Positions 53,091 through 61,647 are shown, counted from the stretch's first letter. The stretch: 64,000 nt of DNA from Aeromonas enteropelogenes (GCF_000819845.1 NZ_CDCG01000017.1:20860-84859), one strand, 5' to 3'. Program-made: numbers and translations. Notes: a model not told the origin generated them from the letters alone.

Positions 53091-54476
53091 TCAGGGCCCA
53101 GCATCCGCTTGCCTGTCGGGAATGGCAAGCCAGAGGCCGGGCTCGGCGCGAAAGCGCGGAGCAAACCACCACTGTCGGTAGGGCGCGGGCAGGCTGCTCG
53201 CGTCGATAGGGCGCCGACTGAGACGACAGGCGCCCTGCGTCAGGACCAGACGCGCATCCCCCCCATACCAGCCATCGGTGATCGGAAGCTGCGTGGTCTC
53301 GCGCAGCAGCCTGACGCCCCATTGGGTGACCAGCGCAGAACAGCGCTGCTCTGCCAGGGTGGCCGCCTGAACCATGGCAGGTGGTCGGGGTGAAGTGAGG
53401 GTCGAACCAAGCAGCAGGAGCGCCGCCAGCACGGCGAGCGTCTCCCCCCGGTGCGGCAGCCTGCCTGCCAGCAGCACCAGACCGAGCAGGGTAAGCGGCG
53501 CCAGATGACGGGGATTGTCCGGGTTCTGGCCAAACAGGGTCCAGAGCAGCAGGGCGAGCCAACCCAGCGTCCAGACCAGCCTGCTCCCTCTCTCTTTTCG
53601 CCAGAGCGGCATCAGCAGCAGCCCGCATGCCAGGGGCCAGAGTGGCGTGAGCTGGGCGTGCAGGGTCTTGGCCCAGCTAAGCAACCGATCCCCGTGGGCC
53701 GCTGCCGTGTTGCCCCACAAGGTAAAGTGGCCGTTGGTAAAGCGCCGCCCTTCGCTGAAATAGGCCCAGCCATCGGCCTGCCAGACGAAGAGCAGGCAGG
53801 CGAATCCCACCAGGGCGATAGGGAGCACAAACCTGAGCCGCTCGCCTCGGTGTTGCAACCCCAGAGCGATCGGCAGCAGAGCCAGCACGAAATAGGAGGG
53901 GCGCAGGGCCAGCATCAGGCCCAGCAGCAGACCGGCCAGCGCCGGGTGGCGAGCCTGATGTCCGGATGCGGATTGAGTGGGTGACAGCGCCAGCAGGGCG
54001 CCAAGCCAGGCGGCGAGTGCCGGTCCGTCAGAGAGGCCGGAGAGGGCGAGCGTCGGGGTGAGCGGCAGGGCCAGCACCAGCAGCCAGACGGGGGCCAGGA
54101 GGCTTGGACGCTGCCACAGTCTGACTGCAAGCAAGGCTGCGAGCGGCGCCAGCAGGCCGGTGCCCAGCAGGCTGGCATACTGCACCGCGGCGGCGGGACT
54201 ATCCACCACCAGATTGACAAGGCGGGCCAGCCAGATAAAGGCGGGATAACCCGGAAAGTGGGGCGCGAACTCCAGCACGCTAAAGCGCGTCACCCCGTGG
54301 GCAAAGTTCAGGGCATCGTCTGAATCGAGCGCCACCGGGAAAGCCAGCAGCCAGCCCAGCCAGGCCAACTGCAGCAGGATCAGCAGGTAGGGTCGATTAG
54401 CAAAGCGTAATCGGCCGTGGTGACCCCTCCCTTCTCCCACAAGAGAAGAAGGGGGCAAACCGGCGTCCGGGTGCAT
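53091..54476 (-). CDS. Polytopic membrane protein, GT-C glycosyltransferase-like
   Basis: The 461-aa protein has about ten hydrophobic segments. The first periplasmic loop carries ALDSDDALNFAHGVTRF, an acidic motif placed as in GT-C transferases; FPGYPAFIWLARLVN follows. A short soluble C-terminal part is rich in Arg and Trp. No closer family is recognised. The initial 25 residues are hydrophilic, so translation may begin later than the ATG at 54476; no other candidate is better. It lies next to a second GT-C-like gene, suggesting a shared role in glycan assembly. Confidence 0.6.
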   Translation of the reverse strand: MHPDAGLPPSSLVGEGRGHHGRLRFANRPYLLILLQLAWLGWLLAFPVALDSDDALNFAHGVTRFSVLEFAPHFPGYPAFIWLARLVNLVVDSPAAAVQYASLLGTGLLAPLAALLAVRLWQRPSLLAPVWLLVLALPLTPTLALSGLSDGPALAAWLGALLALSPTQSASGHQARHPALAGLLLGLMLALRPSYFVLALLPIALGLQHRGERLRFVLPIALVGFACLLFVWQADGWAYFSEGRRFTNGHFTLWGNTAAAHGDRLLSWAKTLHAQLTPLWPLACGLLLMPLWRKERGSRLVWTLGWLALLLWTLFGQNPDNPRHLAPLTLLGLVLLAGRLPHRGETLAVLAALLLLGSTLTSPRPPAMVQAATLAEQRCSALVTQWGVRLLRETTQLPITDGWYGGDARLVLTQGACRLSRRPIDASSLPAPYRQWWFAPRFRAEPGLWLAIPDRQADAGP

Positions 54477-54497
54477 CTATCGGCAGGCCGTGCGTAG

Positions 54498-54523
54498 GGT
54501 GGGTAGAGCGAAGCGAAACCCAC
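54498..54523. repeat. Dispersed palindromic repeat, copy 2
   Basis: GGTGGGT and ACCCACC arms around AGAGCGAAGCGAA. Shares the core AGCGAAGCGAAACCCA with the copy at 40864-40887; the arms differ by compensating changes (GTTGGGTT versus GGTGGGT). Confidence 0.75.
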
Positions 54524-54562
54524 CGTTTGTCACTAGATGGAGCAATGATTGGCTGGTGGTCA

Positions 54563-55135
54563 TCAGAGCGGTGCCAGCACGGCCATCAGCGCTTTTTCCG
54601 CCTCGGCAAAGGCGGTGGCATCGGCAGGCTTGGCGCCCACCCCGAATACCCCCGGGTTGCCGATGGCGTCGAGCACTCGGGTCAGCGCCTGATCCGCGGC
54701 CTGGCGATCCCCTTCACTCAGGGAGGGAAGGATCACATCCAGAAAGCGCTTGCTCTTGACCACCAGCACCTTGGCGGTCTGGTAGTCACCAAGGTTTTGC
54801 TTTGCCCCATCGAGGCGGCGCTCGATCTCCGCCTTGTAGGCGCGATTGAGCAGGGCGGCGGTGGCGGCAGCATCCTTGCTCTTGATAGCAGCGGCCAGCG
54901 GCGCCTGCAGCTCGACCTTGTGGTGCTGTTCCAGATAGCCGAGCTCATCGGCGAGCCCCGTGAGGGGCTCGCTGGCATCCTGGCCTTCACTGGCAGCCGT
55001 CAGCAGCTGCTCGCGGGCGTCGATCAGCGGCTCCTTGCCGGCCGCTGCATAGGAGTAAGCCTGAGCCTGTCCCATGCCAGTCAAGACTGGGCCCGCTAGC
55101 AGGGCGAGGGCAATAAAACCGTGGCGTAGGGTCAT
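54563..55135 (-). CDS. Periplasmic helical protein near FTR1
   Basis: The 190-aa protein has a signal peptide (cleavage near AQAYS, residue 26). The mature part is helical and begins SYAAAGKEPLIDAREQLL, a segment I have seen in the N-terminal region of longer FTR1-type iron permeases; this recollection is unverified. No metal-ligand motif is obvious. GGAGAAC precedes the ATG. It is the last gene of the minus-strand cluster with FTR1 and the multihaem cytochrome, so a role as periplasmic iron-binding partner is possible. Confidence 0.6.
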   Translation of the reverse strand: MTLRHGFIALALLAGPVLTGMGQAQAYSYAAAGKEPLIDAREQLLTAASEGQDASEPLTGLADELGYLEQHHKVELQAPLAAAIKSKDAAATAALLNRAYKAEIERRLDGAKQNLGDYQTAKVLVVKSKRFLDVILPSLSEGDRQAADQALTRVLDAIGNPGVFGVGAKPADATAFAEAEKALMAVLAPL

Positions 55136-55168
55136 CCTGTTCTCCTTGGTTTGCTTATAGCGTGGACG

Positions 55169-55264
55169 TTACGCCACGCTCTGGGTCTCAATCACGGTAT
55201 TCTCGTTGCGATGATTGAAGGCGGTGCGGCGTCTGTCCGCCTTGTCAAATAGCTGCAATTGTCA
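55169..55264 (-). pseudogene. In-frame tandem copy of the flavoprotein's 3' tail
   Basis: Directly after the stop of the flavoprotein gene, in the same frame, a 32-codon stretch (96 bp) follows. It reads KADRRRTAFNHRNENTVIET, then QSVA and TAA. The intact gene ends VDRRHAIFNHRNENTVIET, then QSVA and TGA. About 70 bp are nearly identical (55171-55240 versus 55266-55336). The upstream part (QLQLFD) differs, so it is more like the end of a lost paralogue than a simple slippage. Confidence 0.85.
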
Positions 55265-56689
55265 TCACGCCACGCTCTGGGTCTCAATCACGGTATTTTC
55301 GTTGCGATGATTGAAGATGGCGTGGCGTCTGTCCACCCCGTCGATGACCATGTCGGCGGCCATCAACCCCATCTCCATGGCGGTGTCGGTGAAGATGTAG
55401 CGGAATGTCCCCTGACGGCCGGTCATGATGAGGTTACTGATCGGCATCAACGCCTGGATGGCGGCGTTGCGGCGGGCCTGATAGCCCAGATCCATCAGGG
55501 GATAGGCGTACTCGCTTCGCGCCTCAAACGTCTCGTCACCCAGCTTGGCGGTATCGACCCCCAGGCTCGTCAGATCCTGAGTGACCCGGCCGCGCAGATC
55601 GGCCAGCGGTGCCTGCCAGGTGGCATCCCCCGGATTGCAGGGGATCTCCAGCATCACCGAGGTCTGGCCCTGGGGTGCCATAAAGGGGCTGCGCCGGCGC
55701 GGCTCCTGCAAACGGGTGGCCAGGATATGGGGGTCGGAGAGGTACTGCCAGGTGTTGTCCGACAGGTTCTCCTGTTTGAGCGGCATATTGACGAAGCGCA
55801 GCGAACGGTAGTGCAGATCGCACGGCAAGCCCAGATGCTGGCAGGTGAGCGGCAGCGGCAGGGTGGAGATCACCTGATCAAAGTGTTCGCTTTGCTCAAC
55901 GCCATTCTGACGCCAGTAGACCCGCTCAATGCGGCCATCGACCTGCTCGAGGCGGGTGATGGTGGCGCCGGTCTTGAGCTCGACCCCCTCTGCCACCAGT
56001 CGCTCGCCCAGGGTGGTGAAGATCTGGCCGAAGCCATATTTGGGGTAGCGGTACTTGCGGGCGTAAGTGCGCACAGAAATGCTGCCGTTACGCCTTGGCA
56101 GCAGGCGGCGCGCCACATCTTTAAGGTCGATGAGGCTGATGCGCTGGCCGGCCCAGTCGGCGGAGAGCTTGTCCGGGTTGATGCCCCACAGCTTGGCGGT
56201 GTAGCCCTCGAAAAACTGGCGATAGAGGGTGCGGCCAAAGTGGCTCTGGATCCACTCGGCAAAGCTTGCCCTGGCAAAATCGGTGGGTTTCTTGGCAAAG
56301 GGCAACAGCAGCAGATCCTTCATCGCCCCGGCCATCAGGGACAGCGGCGCCGTCTTGAGCAGGTTCGGCAGGTTCAAGGGGTAGTCATAGGTGCGCCCGC
56401 CGAAGCGGATCACGCTCTTGCGCATCGCGTGGAGCAGATCGTCCCCCATCAGCTCGTCGATAAAGGCGAGCAGCTCGGGGTTCTTGGTGATGAAGCGGTG
56501 GCCGCCGTAGTCGAAGCGATACTCACCGTCGCGCCCCTTGAAGGTCTGGGTGGCGCACATGCCGCCCACCACGCTCTCCTGCTCGAACAGGGTGACCGCA
56601 AAACCGGCCTGGCAGAGGCGCCAAGCGGCCATCAGACCGGCGGGGCCGGCGCCCAGTACCGCAATGTGTTGTTTGTTGTTGTCGCTCAT
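55265..56689 (-). CDS. FAD-dependent oxidoreductase (UGM/amine-oxidase type)
   Basis: The 474-aa flavoprotein has the dinucleotide-binding motif VLGAGPAGLMAAW (10-22) followed by LFEQESVVGGMC. Then comes RFDYGGHRFITKNPELLAFI, which is typical of the UDP-galactopyranose-mutase-like / protoporphyrinogen-oxidase group. YDYPLNLPNLL and the terminal GRQGTFRYIFTDTAMEMG support this. Homologues often sit in glycan clusters; here it lies between FTR1 and a periplasmic protein, downstream of a hairpin. Substrate unknown. Its 3' tail is repeated after the stop codon. Confidence 0.8.
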   Translation of the reverse strand: MSDNNKQHIAVLGAGPAGLMAAWRLCQAGFAVTLFEQESVVGGMCATQTFKGRDGEYRFDYGGHRFITKNPELLAFIDELMGDDLLHAMRKSVIRFGGRTYDYPLNLPNLLKTAPLSLMAGAMKDLLLLPFAKKPTDFARASFAEWIQSHFGRTLYRQFFEGYTAKLWGINPDKLSADWAGQRISLIDLKDVARRLLPRRNGSISVRTYARKYRYPKYGFGQIFTTLGERLVAEGVELKTGATITRLEQVDGRIERVYWRQNGVEQSEHFDQVISTLPLPLTCQHLGLPCDLHYRSLRFVNMPLKQENLSDNTWQYLSDPHILATRLQEPRRRSPFMAPQGQTSVMLEIPCNPGDATWQAPLADLRGRVTQDLTSLGVDTAKLGDETFEARSEYAYPLMDLGYQARRNAAIQALMPISNLIMTGRQGTFRYIFTDTAMEMGLMAADMVIDGVDRRHAIFNHRNENTVIETQSVA

Positions 56690-56738
56690 GACGGTGTTCC
56701 AAAACGGCTGGCAAAAGAGAAAAGGGGCGGGTGAACAA

Positions 56739-56760
56739 GCGGCTCACCCCGGTGAGCCGC
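56739..56760. terminator. Hairpin between FTR1 and the flavoprotein gene
   Basis: GCGGCTCACC/GGTGAGCCGC arms around CC. On the minus strand it is followed by TTGTT, a weak T-tract; it could reduce read-through from the iron genes. Confidence 0.55.
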
Positions 56761-56785
56761 CTTGCCATATCGGGCCCTCAGCATA

Positions 56786-57631
56786 TCAGGGCTTGGCGCC
56801 GGATCCCGCTGGCTGTGGCTGGGGGCGGTAGCTGCGTTGCCAGAGAGTAACGAAGACCACCAGATAAACGGCCCAGGTCAGCAGCTGTAGGCCGGCCGGC
56901 GAGGCATTGTAGCCAAACAGGGCGCGCAGAAAGGTGCCGAAGATCCCCTGATCGTCGAGAATGTGGCTGATGTTGAACACCGGCTCGGTCCAGAGGGTAA
57001 TGACCCCCGCCGCCTGTAGCATGTTGACGGCAGAGGAGAGCAATCCGGCGGCGATGATGATGATAAGCAGGCCGGTCCAGCGAAAGAAAGGGGCCAGGGC
57101 CACCTTGCGGGTGGAGCGCAGCAGCCCCCACACCAGCGCCACCGATACCAGCAGGCCTGCCAGCGCGCCGACAAGGCCGGATTGCAGATCGACTCCCTGA
57201 CCCGAGTAGAGCAGGGCGGAGAAGAAGAGCACGGTTTCAAACCCTTCACGCATCACGGCGAGGAAGGCGAGCAGGGCCAGGCCAAACAGGTTGCCACTAT
57301 CGAGCGCCGCGTCGATGCGCGCCGTCATGGCCCCCACCTGGGACTTGGCCTGCTTTTGCATCCAGATGGCCATGTAGCTCAGCACCAGGGTGGCAAAAAT
57401 CAGGATCCCCGCCATCAAGAGGTGGTTGTAGCGCTCGCTCTCGAACTGGCTCACCACCACCTGGAACAGAAAGGCCACCACCAGCGAGGTGACGAGCCCA
57501 AGCCCGACCCCCAGATAGATGAACTTGTTGTAGCGGCTCGCCCCCAGCTTGGCGAGGTAGGAGAGGCAGATGCCCACCAGCAGAAAGGCTTCCAGCCCCT
57601 CGCGCAGGGTAATGAGAAAACTTGCAAACAT
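56786..57631 (-). CDS. FTR1 family iron permease (EfeU-like)
   Basis: The 281-aa protein has about seven membrane segments and both FTR1 metal motifs: REGLE at 10-14 (LREGLEAFL) and REGFE at 128-132 (MREGFETVLF). It should move iron across the inner membrane. In EfeUOB systems it works with a haem peroxidase; here a multihaem cytochrome is the partner. The ATG overlaps the cytochrome stop (TGATG), implying translational coupling. Confidence 0.92.
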   Translation of the reverse strand: MFASFLITLREGLEAFLLVGICLSYLAKLGASRYNKFIYLGVGLGLVTSLVVAFLFQVVVSQFESERYNHLLMAGILIFATLVLSYMAIWMQKQAKSQVGAMTARIDAALDSGNLFGLALLAFLAVMREGFETVLFFSALLYSGQGVDLQSGLVGALAGLLVSVALVWGLLRSTRKVALAPFFRWTGLLIIIIAAGLLSSAVNMLQAAGVITLWTEPVFNISHILDDQGIFGTFLRALFGYNASPAGLQLLTWAVYLVVFVTLWQRSYRPQPQPAGSGAKP

Positions 57632-60630
57632 CAGGTTTGAGGCTCCGTAACGGACATGTTGGGGGTGGGCTGCAAGGTGAGTTGCAGCCGATTGAGTTGT
57701 AGCCGAGTGAGCAGCACTATGGGTGGCTCCGGCAAGCTCGGCTCGGCGGCGCGCACCGCATCATTGACCCACTTGGGGTAGGTGCGGAAATTGAGTCTGA
57801 TATCGGCCTTGAAGGGGGCTTTGGCATCTGCCGGCAGTGGCCAGGCTTCATCGCGCCAGCCATCGGCCGGGATGCGGGTGTCTTCGAGGAGCTTGGCGTA
57901 GCGCCAGAACTTGAGCCCCACCGGCTTGCCTTCGGCATCGCCAAATACTTTTCTGAATAGCCGCGCATCGTCGGGCACGGCGCCGTCCACCGGCTGGCCA
58001 CTTTGCAGCACGATTAGGCCTCTAGCATCGGTGACGGTCAGTTCCAGCCAGAGCTCGCGAAAATCAGCCACGCCGGTGGGCAGGGCATGGCCCGCACCGG
58101 TATTGGCGACCCGTACCACCAGTTGGCGGCAATCGGCCACCTGTTCGATACGGGCAGAGAGGGTGGCGCTGGAGCGCAAAAGCGCCAGGCTCTCCTGCTC
58201 GAGTGCGGGATTGCGCAGCCCCACCAGCTGGTGCTGGGCACCGGTGAAGCTGTGGCGATAGAGCCGCTCTTTCACTGTGCCGTTCTCGGTGGACTGGCCG
58301 GCTACCGGCGCGCCGCCGTTGCCCGGCTCCGGGTTCATATGACAGTCGATGCAGGTGCGCCGTTTGGCGGGATCCTTCGCCTTGGCGAAGCTGGAGTTCT
58401 GCCACTCGTCCCAGGTGTTGACGATATTGGCGCCGGTGCCCGGGGCGAACTCGTTGTGGCAGGATTTGCACAGGGCAGCGTCTTGGTAGAAATCCTTCTG
58501 GTAGGAGGCCTTATGGGCCGCCGGGCGGGCATTGATCTGCCGCTCGGCCAGCCAGTGCTTGAGGCTGCCGCCCGGGGCATCCTCGAACACATAGCTCTCG
58601 CGGTCTTTCAAATTCACGGTGAAGGCGCTGTTGCCGCCGGCATCTTCCACCTTGGTGATGCGATGGCAAAGCACGCAGCCGGTGCCTTCTTCCACCACTG
58701 GCTCGCCTTTCTGGTGGGCGGCAATCAGCGAGGCGCCCACCTGCTCGAACATATTCGAACCCTTGGGCAGTTCCGTCTGGCCAGTCAGCACCTGCTGGGG
58801 CATGTGGCAGCCCTGGCACCATTGGCCGAAGGCTTCGCCCTCTGTTTCGCGCGCCAGCGCCTGCACCACCTTGTAGTAGGGGTGGGAGTTGCCCATCAGT
58901 CGGTGGTTGCTCTCGCTCCAGTCCTTGAACGCCTGTTGGTGGCAGTTCTGGCAGGAGGCGGAGTTGAGCCACTCTTTCGGGTGGGTGGTTGGCGCCTTGG
59001 CGGGATCCCTGCGCGGGGCATCGAGCCGCAGCCAGTTGGCGAGATAGGGGAGGTTGCCATCGGCGGTCACGAAGGCGTGCAGATCCTCCATCATCGCCTT
59101 TACCTCGGGCTGGGGTTTGGCGGGATCGACTGTCTCGGCCCCATCGCGGGTGTCATGGCCCATGCCCCCCTGGGTCTGCTGGGTCATGCGCAGGTATTCG
59201 CCGATAAAGTCCCCCGCCACCATGTTGGCGAGGTTGGCATGGCCGTTGATGGCGTTGTCGCGGCTTTTCTGGCGATGGGCCGCCATCAGATAGCGGTTGG
59301 TGAAGTTGAACCCGTCCAGATGGCAGGAGTTGCAGCTCATCCAGTTGTCCCCCGCCATGGGGAAGCGGCTATTGGCCGCGGTGTTGCCTAGATTGAACAG
59401 CCGCTCGCCGCGCTTGAGGGGCTCGGGGCGGGGATCGGATTCCACCAGTTTGGCGAAGTGGGGCACATCGACGGTGACCCGGGCGAAGGGGCCGCTGCCG
59501 CCGGTGTTGAGGCGAGTGAGATCCTGCCCCATGACGTTGTGCACCAGGATCTGGTCACCGTCGATCAAAAGATCGCGCGGATTCTGGCCCGGCAGGTGGC
59601 GCAGCAGCTGGGTTGCCTTGGCGCCGCCCTGAAACTTCTTGCGGCGGTGGCGATTGCTGTTGGACTTGCCGCTGCGCGAGAGGTCGAACACCAGCAGATC
59701 CTCCGAACCCGCCAGGGTCAGGTAGACCCGCTTGCCGTCGGCGGCGAAGCGCGCCGCGAAGGGATTGGAGACGATCTGGCTGCGGTTGCCGACATTGGGC
59801 AAGTTGATCTGCAAGAAGAGCTGTTTGCGCTCATCGACCCTTTCTTTTTCTTCCTCGAGGTCAATGATGGAAACCGCCGGGAAGACGGTGCTTTGAAACT
59901 GGAAGGGGTGATCGAAGCTCCACAGCACGTGAGGCAGCCAGGCTTCGCTGCCATCGGGGGAGAGGGCGATACCGTCCAGCAGGCGCGGCAAGCCTTGAGA
60001 GTCGCTTGGGGTGGCGCTCTGGGTCTCGGCCAGGGTGATCAGGCGCGGCTTGGGCAGGGTGGCCCCCGTGATCCCGCTCCCCAGCCTAGCGAGATCATAG
60101 ATGGCGAGCTGGCCGGTCATGGCGTGGGTGAGCAGCAGGCGATCGTCGTCGGTCAATGCCAGCCCGCGGGGCGTCTCTGCAGTGGCCATATCCAGCTGCA
60201 GCTTGCCATTTGTGTCATAGGCCTGCAGGCGGCCCGCCTCGAACAAGGTGACCCAGAACCACTGCCGCTTGGGATCGAAGATGACGCCGTAGGGTCTATG
60301 GCCGGTGGGGATCGCCTTTTTTAGGTCGAGATCATCATCCAGCAGCAGCAGGCGATCGCCGCTGTAGTCGGTGACCAGCAGATTGCCGCCCTCTGCGCGG
60401 GCCAGCTGGCGCAGATCGCCGCCAAAGCGGGCCTCCTTGAGATGCTTGCCACTTTCTCGCTCCAGCAGGGTGACCGAGCCTGCGCCCAGGTTGGCCACCA
60501 GCAGGCGAGGGGCTTTCCCCTCGTCATAGGCAATCATGGCCGCGCCCATCTCCTGGGCAGAGGCGGTCCCCGGCAACAGTATGGTGGCGAGCAGGGCCGA
60601 AAAGAGCGAAGAGAGAAGCAACTTCAACAT
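57631..60630 (-). CDS. Beta-propeller / hexahaem cytochrome c fusion (FTR1-linked)
   Basis: The 999-aa protein has a signal peptide (cleavage near ASAQE, residue 25). An N-terminal YVTN-type propeller (about 30-400) is followed by six CxxCH haem sites starting at Cys433, Cys560, Cys605, Cys652, Cys721 and Cys760. The first, MSCNSCHLDGFNFTN, lies in a peroxidase-like part; the others resemble a cytochrome c554-type region. A C-terminal beta domain (about 800-990) has no haem. The six haems make it periplasmic and redox-active. Coupling to FTR1 (TGATG) and a haem-b-like gene upstream suggests iron oxidation or reduction tied to import; this is inference. Confidence 0.85.
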   Translation of the reverse strand: MLKLLLSSLFSALLATILLPGTASAQEMGAAMIAYDEGKAPRLLVANLGAGSVTLLERESGKHLKEARFGGDLRQLARAEGGNLLVTDYSGDRLLLLDDDLDLKKAIPTGHRPYGVIFDPKRQWFWVTLFEAGRLQAYDTNGKLQLDMATAETPRGLALTDDDRLLLTHAMTGQLAIYDLARLGSGITGATLPKPRLITLAETQSATPSDSQGLPRLLDGIALSPDGSEAWLPHVLWSFDHPFQFQSTVFPAVSIIDLEEEKERVDERKQLFLQINLPNVGNRSQIVSNPFAARFAADGKRVYLTLAGSEDLLVFDLSRSGKSNSNRHRRKKFQGGAKATQLLRHLPGQNPRDLLIDGDQILVHNVMGQDLTRLNTGGSGPFARVTVDVPHFAKLVESDPRPEPLKRGERLFNLGNTAANSRFPMAGDNWMSCNSCHLDGFNFTNRYLMAAHRQKSRDNAINGHANLANMVAGDFIGEYLRMTQQTQGGMGHDTRDGAETVDPAKPQPEVKAMMEDLHAFVTADGNLPYLANWLRLDAPRRDPAKAPTTHPKEWLNSASCQNCHQQAFKDWSESNHRLMGNSHPYYKVVQALARETEGEAFGQWCQGCHMPQQVLTGQTELPKGSNMFEQVGASLIAAHQKGEPVVEEGTGCVLCHRITKVEDAGGNSAFTVNLKDRESYVFEDAPGGSLKHWLAERQINARPAAHKASYQKDFYQDAALCKSCHNEFAPGTGANIVNTWDEWQNSSFAKAKDPAKRRTCIDCHMNPEPGNGGAPVAGQSTENGTVKERLYRHSFTGAQHQLVGLRNPALEQESLALLRSSATLSARIEQVADCRQLVVRVANTGAGHALPTGVADFRELWLELTVTDARGLIVLQSGQPVDGAVPDDARLFRKVFGDAEGKPVGLKFWRYAKLLEDTRIPADGWRDEAWPLPADAKAPFKADIRLNFRTYPKWVNDAVRAAEPSLPEPPIVLLTRLQLNRLQLTLQPTPNMSVTEPQT

Positions 60631-60634
60631 GGGA

Positions 60635-61084
60635 TCAGGAACGCCATCTGAGAATGGTCCAGCGCCAGGCGTGGCGCAGCACCAGGGGAGTCAACGCTAG
60701 AGCGCTCAGCCAGTGGGCCCAGCTGGCGATATTGCCCAGGCTGTTACCCGGGGTGCCGTGCAATACCAGCAGCAGGCCGCTGGCCAGACACACCAGCAGC
60801 AGGCCCTCGATGATGCGGCCCGTGGTGCGCAAGAAGGGCTTGCGGCTTTTGCTCAGCAGACTGCGATGGGAGAGCCAGAAAGCGCCGAACAGCAAGGGGA
60901 ACAGGGTGAGCGAGAGGGTGACGTGCAGAAACAGATTCCAGCGTGCCAGCGACCAGAGCGGGGTCAGCGGTTCCCACAGCAGCAGGCCTGAGAAGAACAT
61001 CAGGTAGAGGGTGCCCTCGGCGGCCTGATGGTGATAGGCCAGCCATTGCCAGAAGGGGCGTGCTGAGAGGGAGAGGCTTGTCAT
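60635..61084 (-). CDS. Small four-helix membrane protein, cytochrome b-like
   Basis: The 149-aa protein has four hydrophobic segments, near 22-40, 48-70, 88-108 and 120-138. His residues in or near segments (HHQAAEG at 18-24, LFLHVTLS near 51, LVLHGTPG near 107, and WAHWLSAL and LVLRHAWRW near the end) could ligate haem b as in cytochrome b561 relatives. It starts the iron cluster; the cytochrome gene begins four bases after its stop. It probably links the periplasmic haems to the quinone pool. This is inference. Confidence 0.6.
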   Translation of the reverse strand: MTSLSLSARPFWQWLAYHHQAAEGTLYLMFFSGLLLWEPLTPLWSLARWNLFLHVTLSLTLFPLLFGAFWLSHRSLLSKSRKPFLRTTGRIIEGLLLVCLASGLLLVLHGTPGNSLGNIASWAHWLSALALTPLVLRHAWRWTILRWRS

Positions 61085-61138
61085 GAATGCTCCGGCACCG
61101 ATGGTCGGTTTGGGTGAAGCAGTCTATAACGCAGAAAA

Positions 61139-61157
61139 GGCAATGAAAAGAGTTATC
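61139..61157 (-). promoter_or_regulatory. Fur-box-like site before the iron cluster
   Basis: On the minus strand GATAACTCTTTTCATTGCC matches the 19-base Fur consensus GATAATGATAATCATTATC at 12 positions. A TATAGA -10-like box (about 61122-61127) lies just downstream, so the site would cover the promoter. Confidence 0.5.
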
Positions 61158-61203
61158 AATTCCATTGATGATGAATAAAGGCTGAATGGGTGGGCTGTCC
61201 AAG

Positions 61204-61647
61204 AGTTTGAACGACCTGATATTCCCAATCTGCTGAATTTGATGTCCAGCAACCCAATTAGGTGTGGCGATATCACCTACGTTTGGACCTGTGGTCGTTG
61301 GTATTACCTGGCTGCCGTGCTTGACCTCTATACCCGCCGAGTGGTGGGTTTGACGATGTCTGACAAGCCTGATGCTGAGCTGGCTATCAAAGCACTAGAG
61401 ATGGCGTATTAGCAGCGGGGTGGTCCCTCAGGTATGTTGTTTCACTTCGACCATGGCAGCCAATCAATATGGCCGCCGGGCATCTCGACAACGGCTGTGG
61501 CGCTATCGCATGACCCAAAACATGAGTCGGCGTGGCAACTCCTGGAATAACGCCCCGATGGAGCGGGAGTTCAGGAGCCTGAAGTCAGAGTGGCTCCCAG
61601 TAACGGAACACTGCCCAGCAACTAACCAAGAGTCTAGATTTAGTTGA
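61204..61647 (+). pseudogene. Decayed IS3-type transposase (orfB) remnant
   Basis: Translation in changing frames gives CGDITYVWTCGRWYYLAAVL, DLYTRRVVGLTMSDKPDAEL and AIKALEMAY, then a stop at 61410-61412, then FHFDHGSQS. After a frame change QYGRRASRQRLWRYRM and SRRGNSWNNAPMER follow. This is the rve-type DDE domain of an IS3 family transposase. The start is missing, an internal stop and at least one frameshift are present, and the final motif reads WNNAPME instead of the usual WDNAPME. It is inactive. Ends of the element are not recognisable. Confidence 0.88.
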
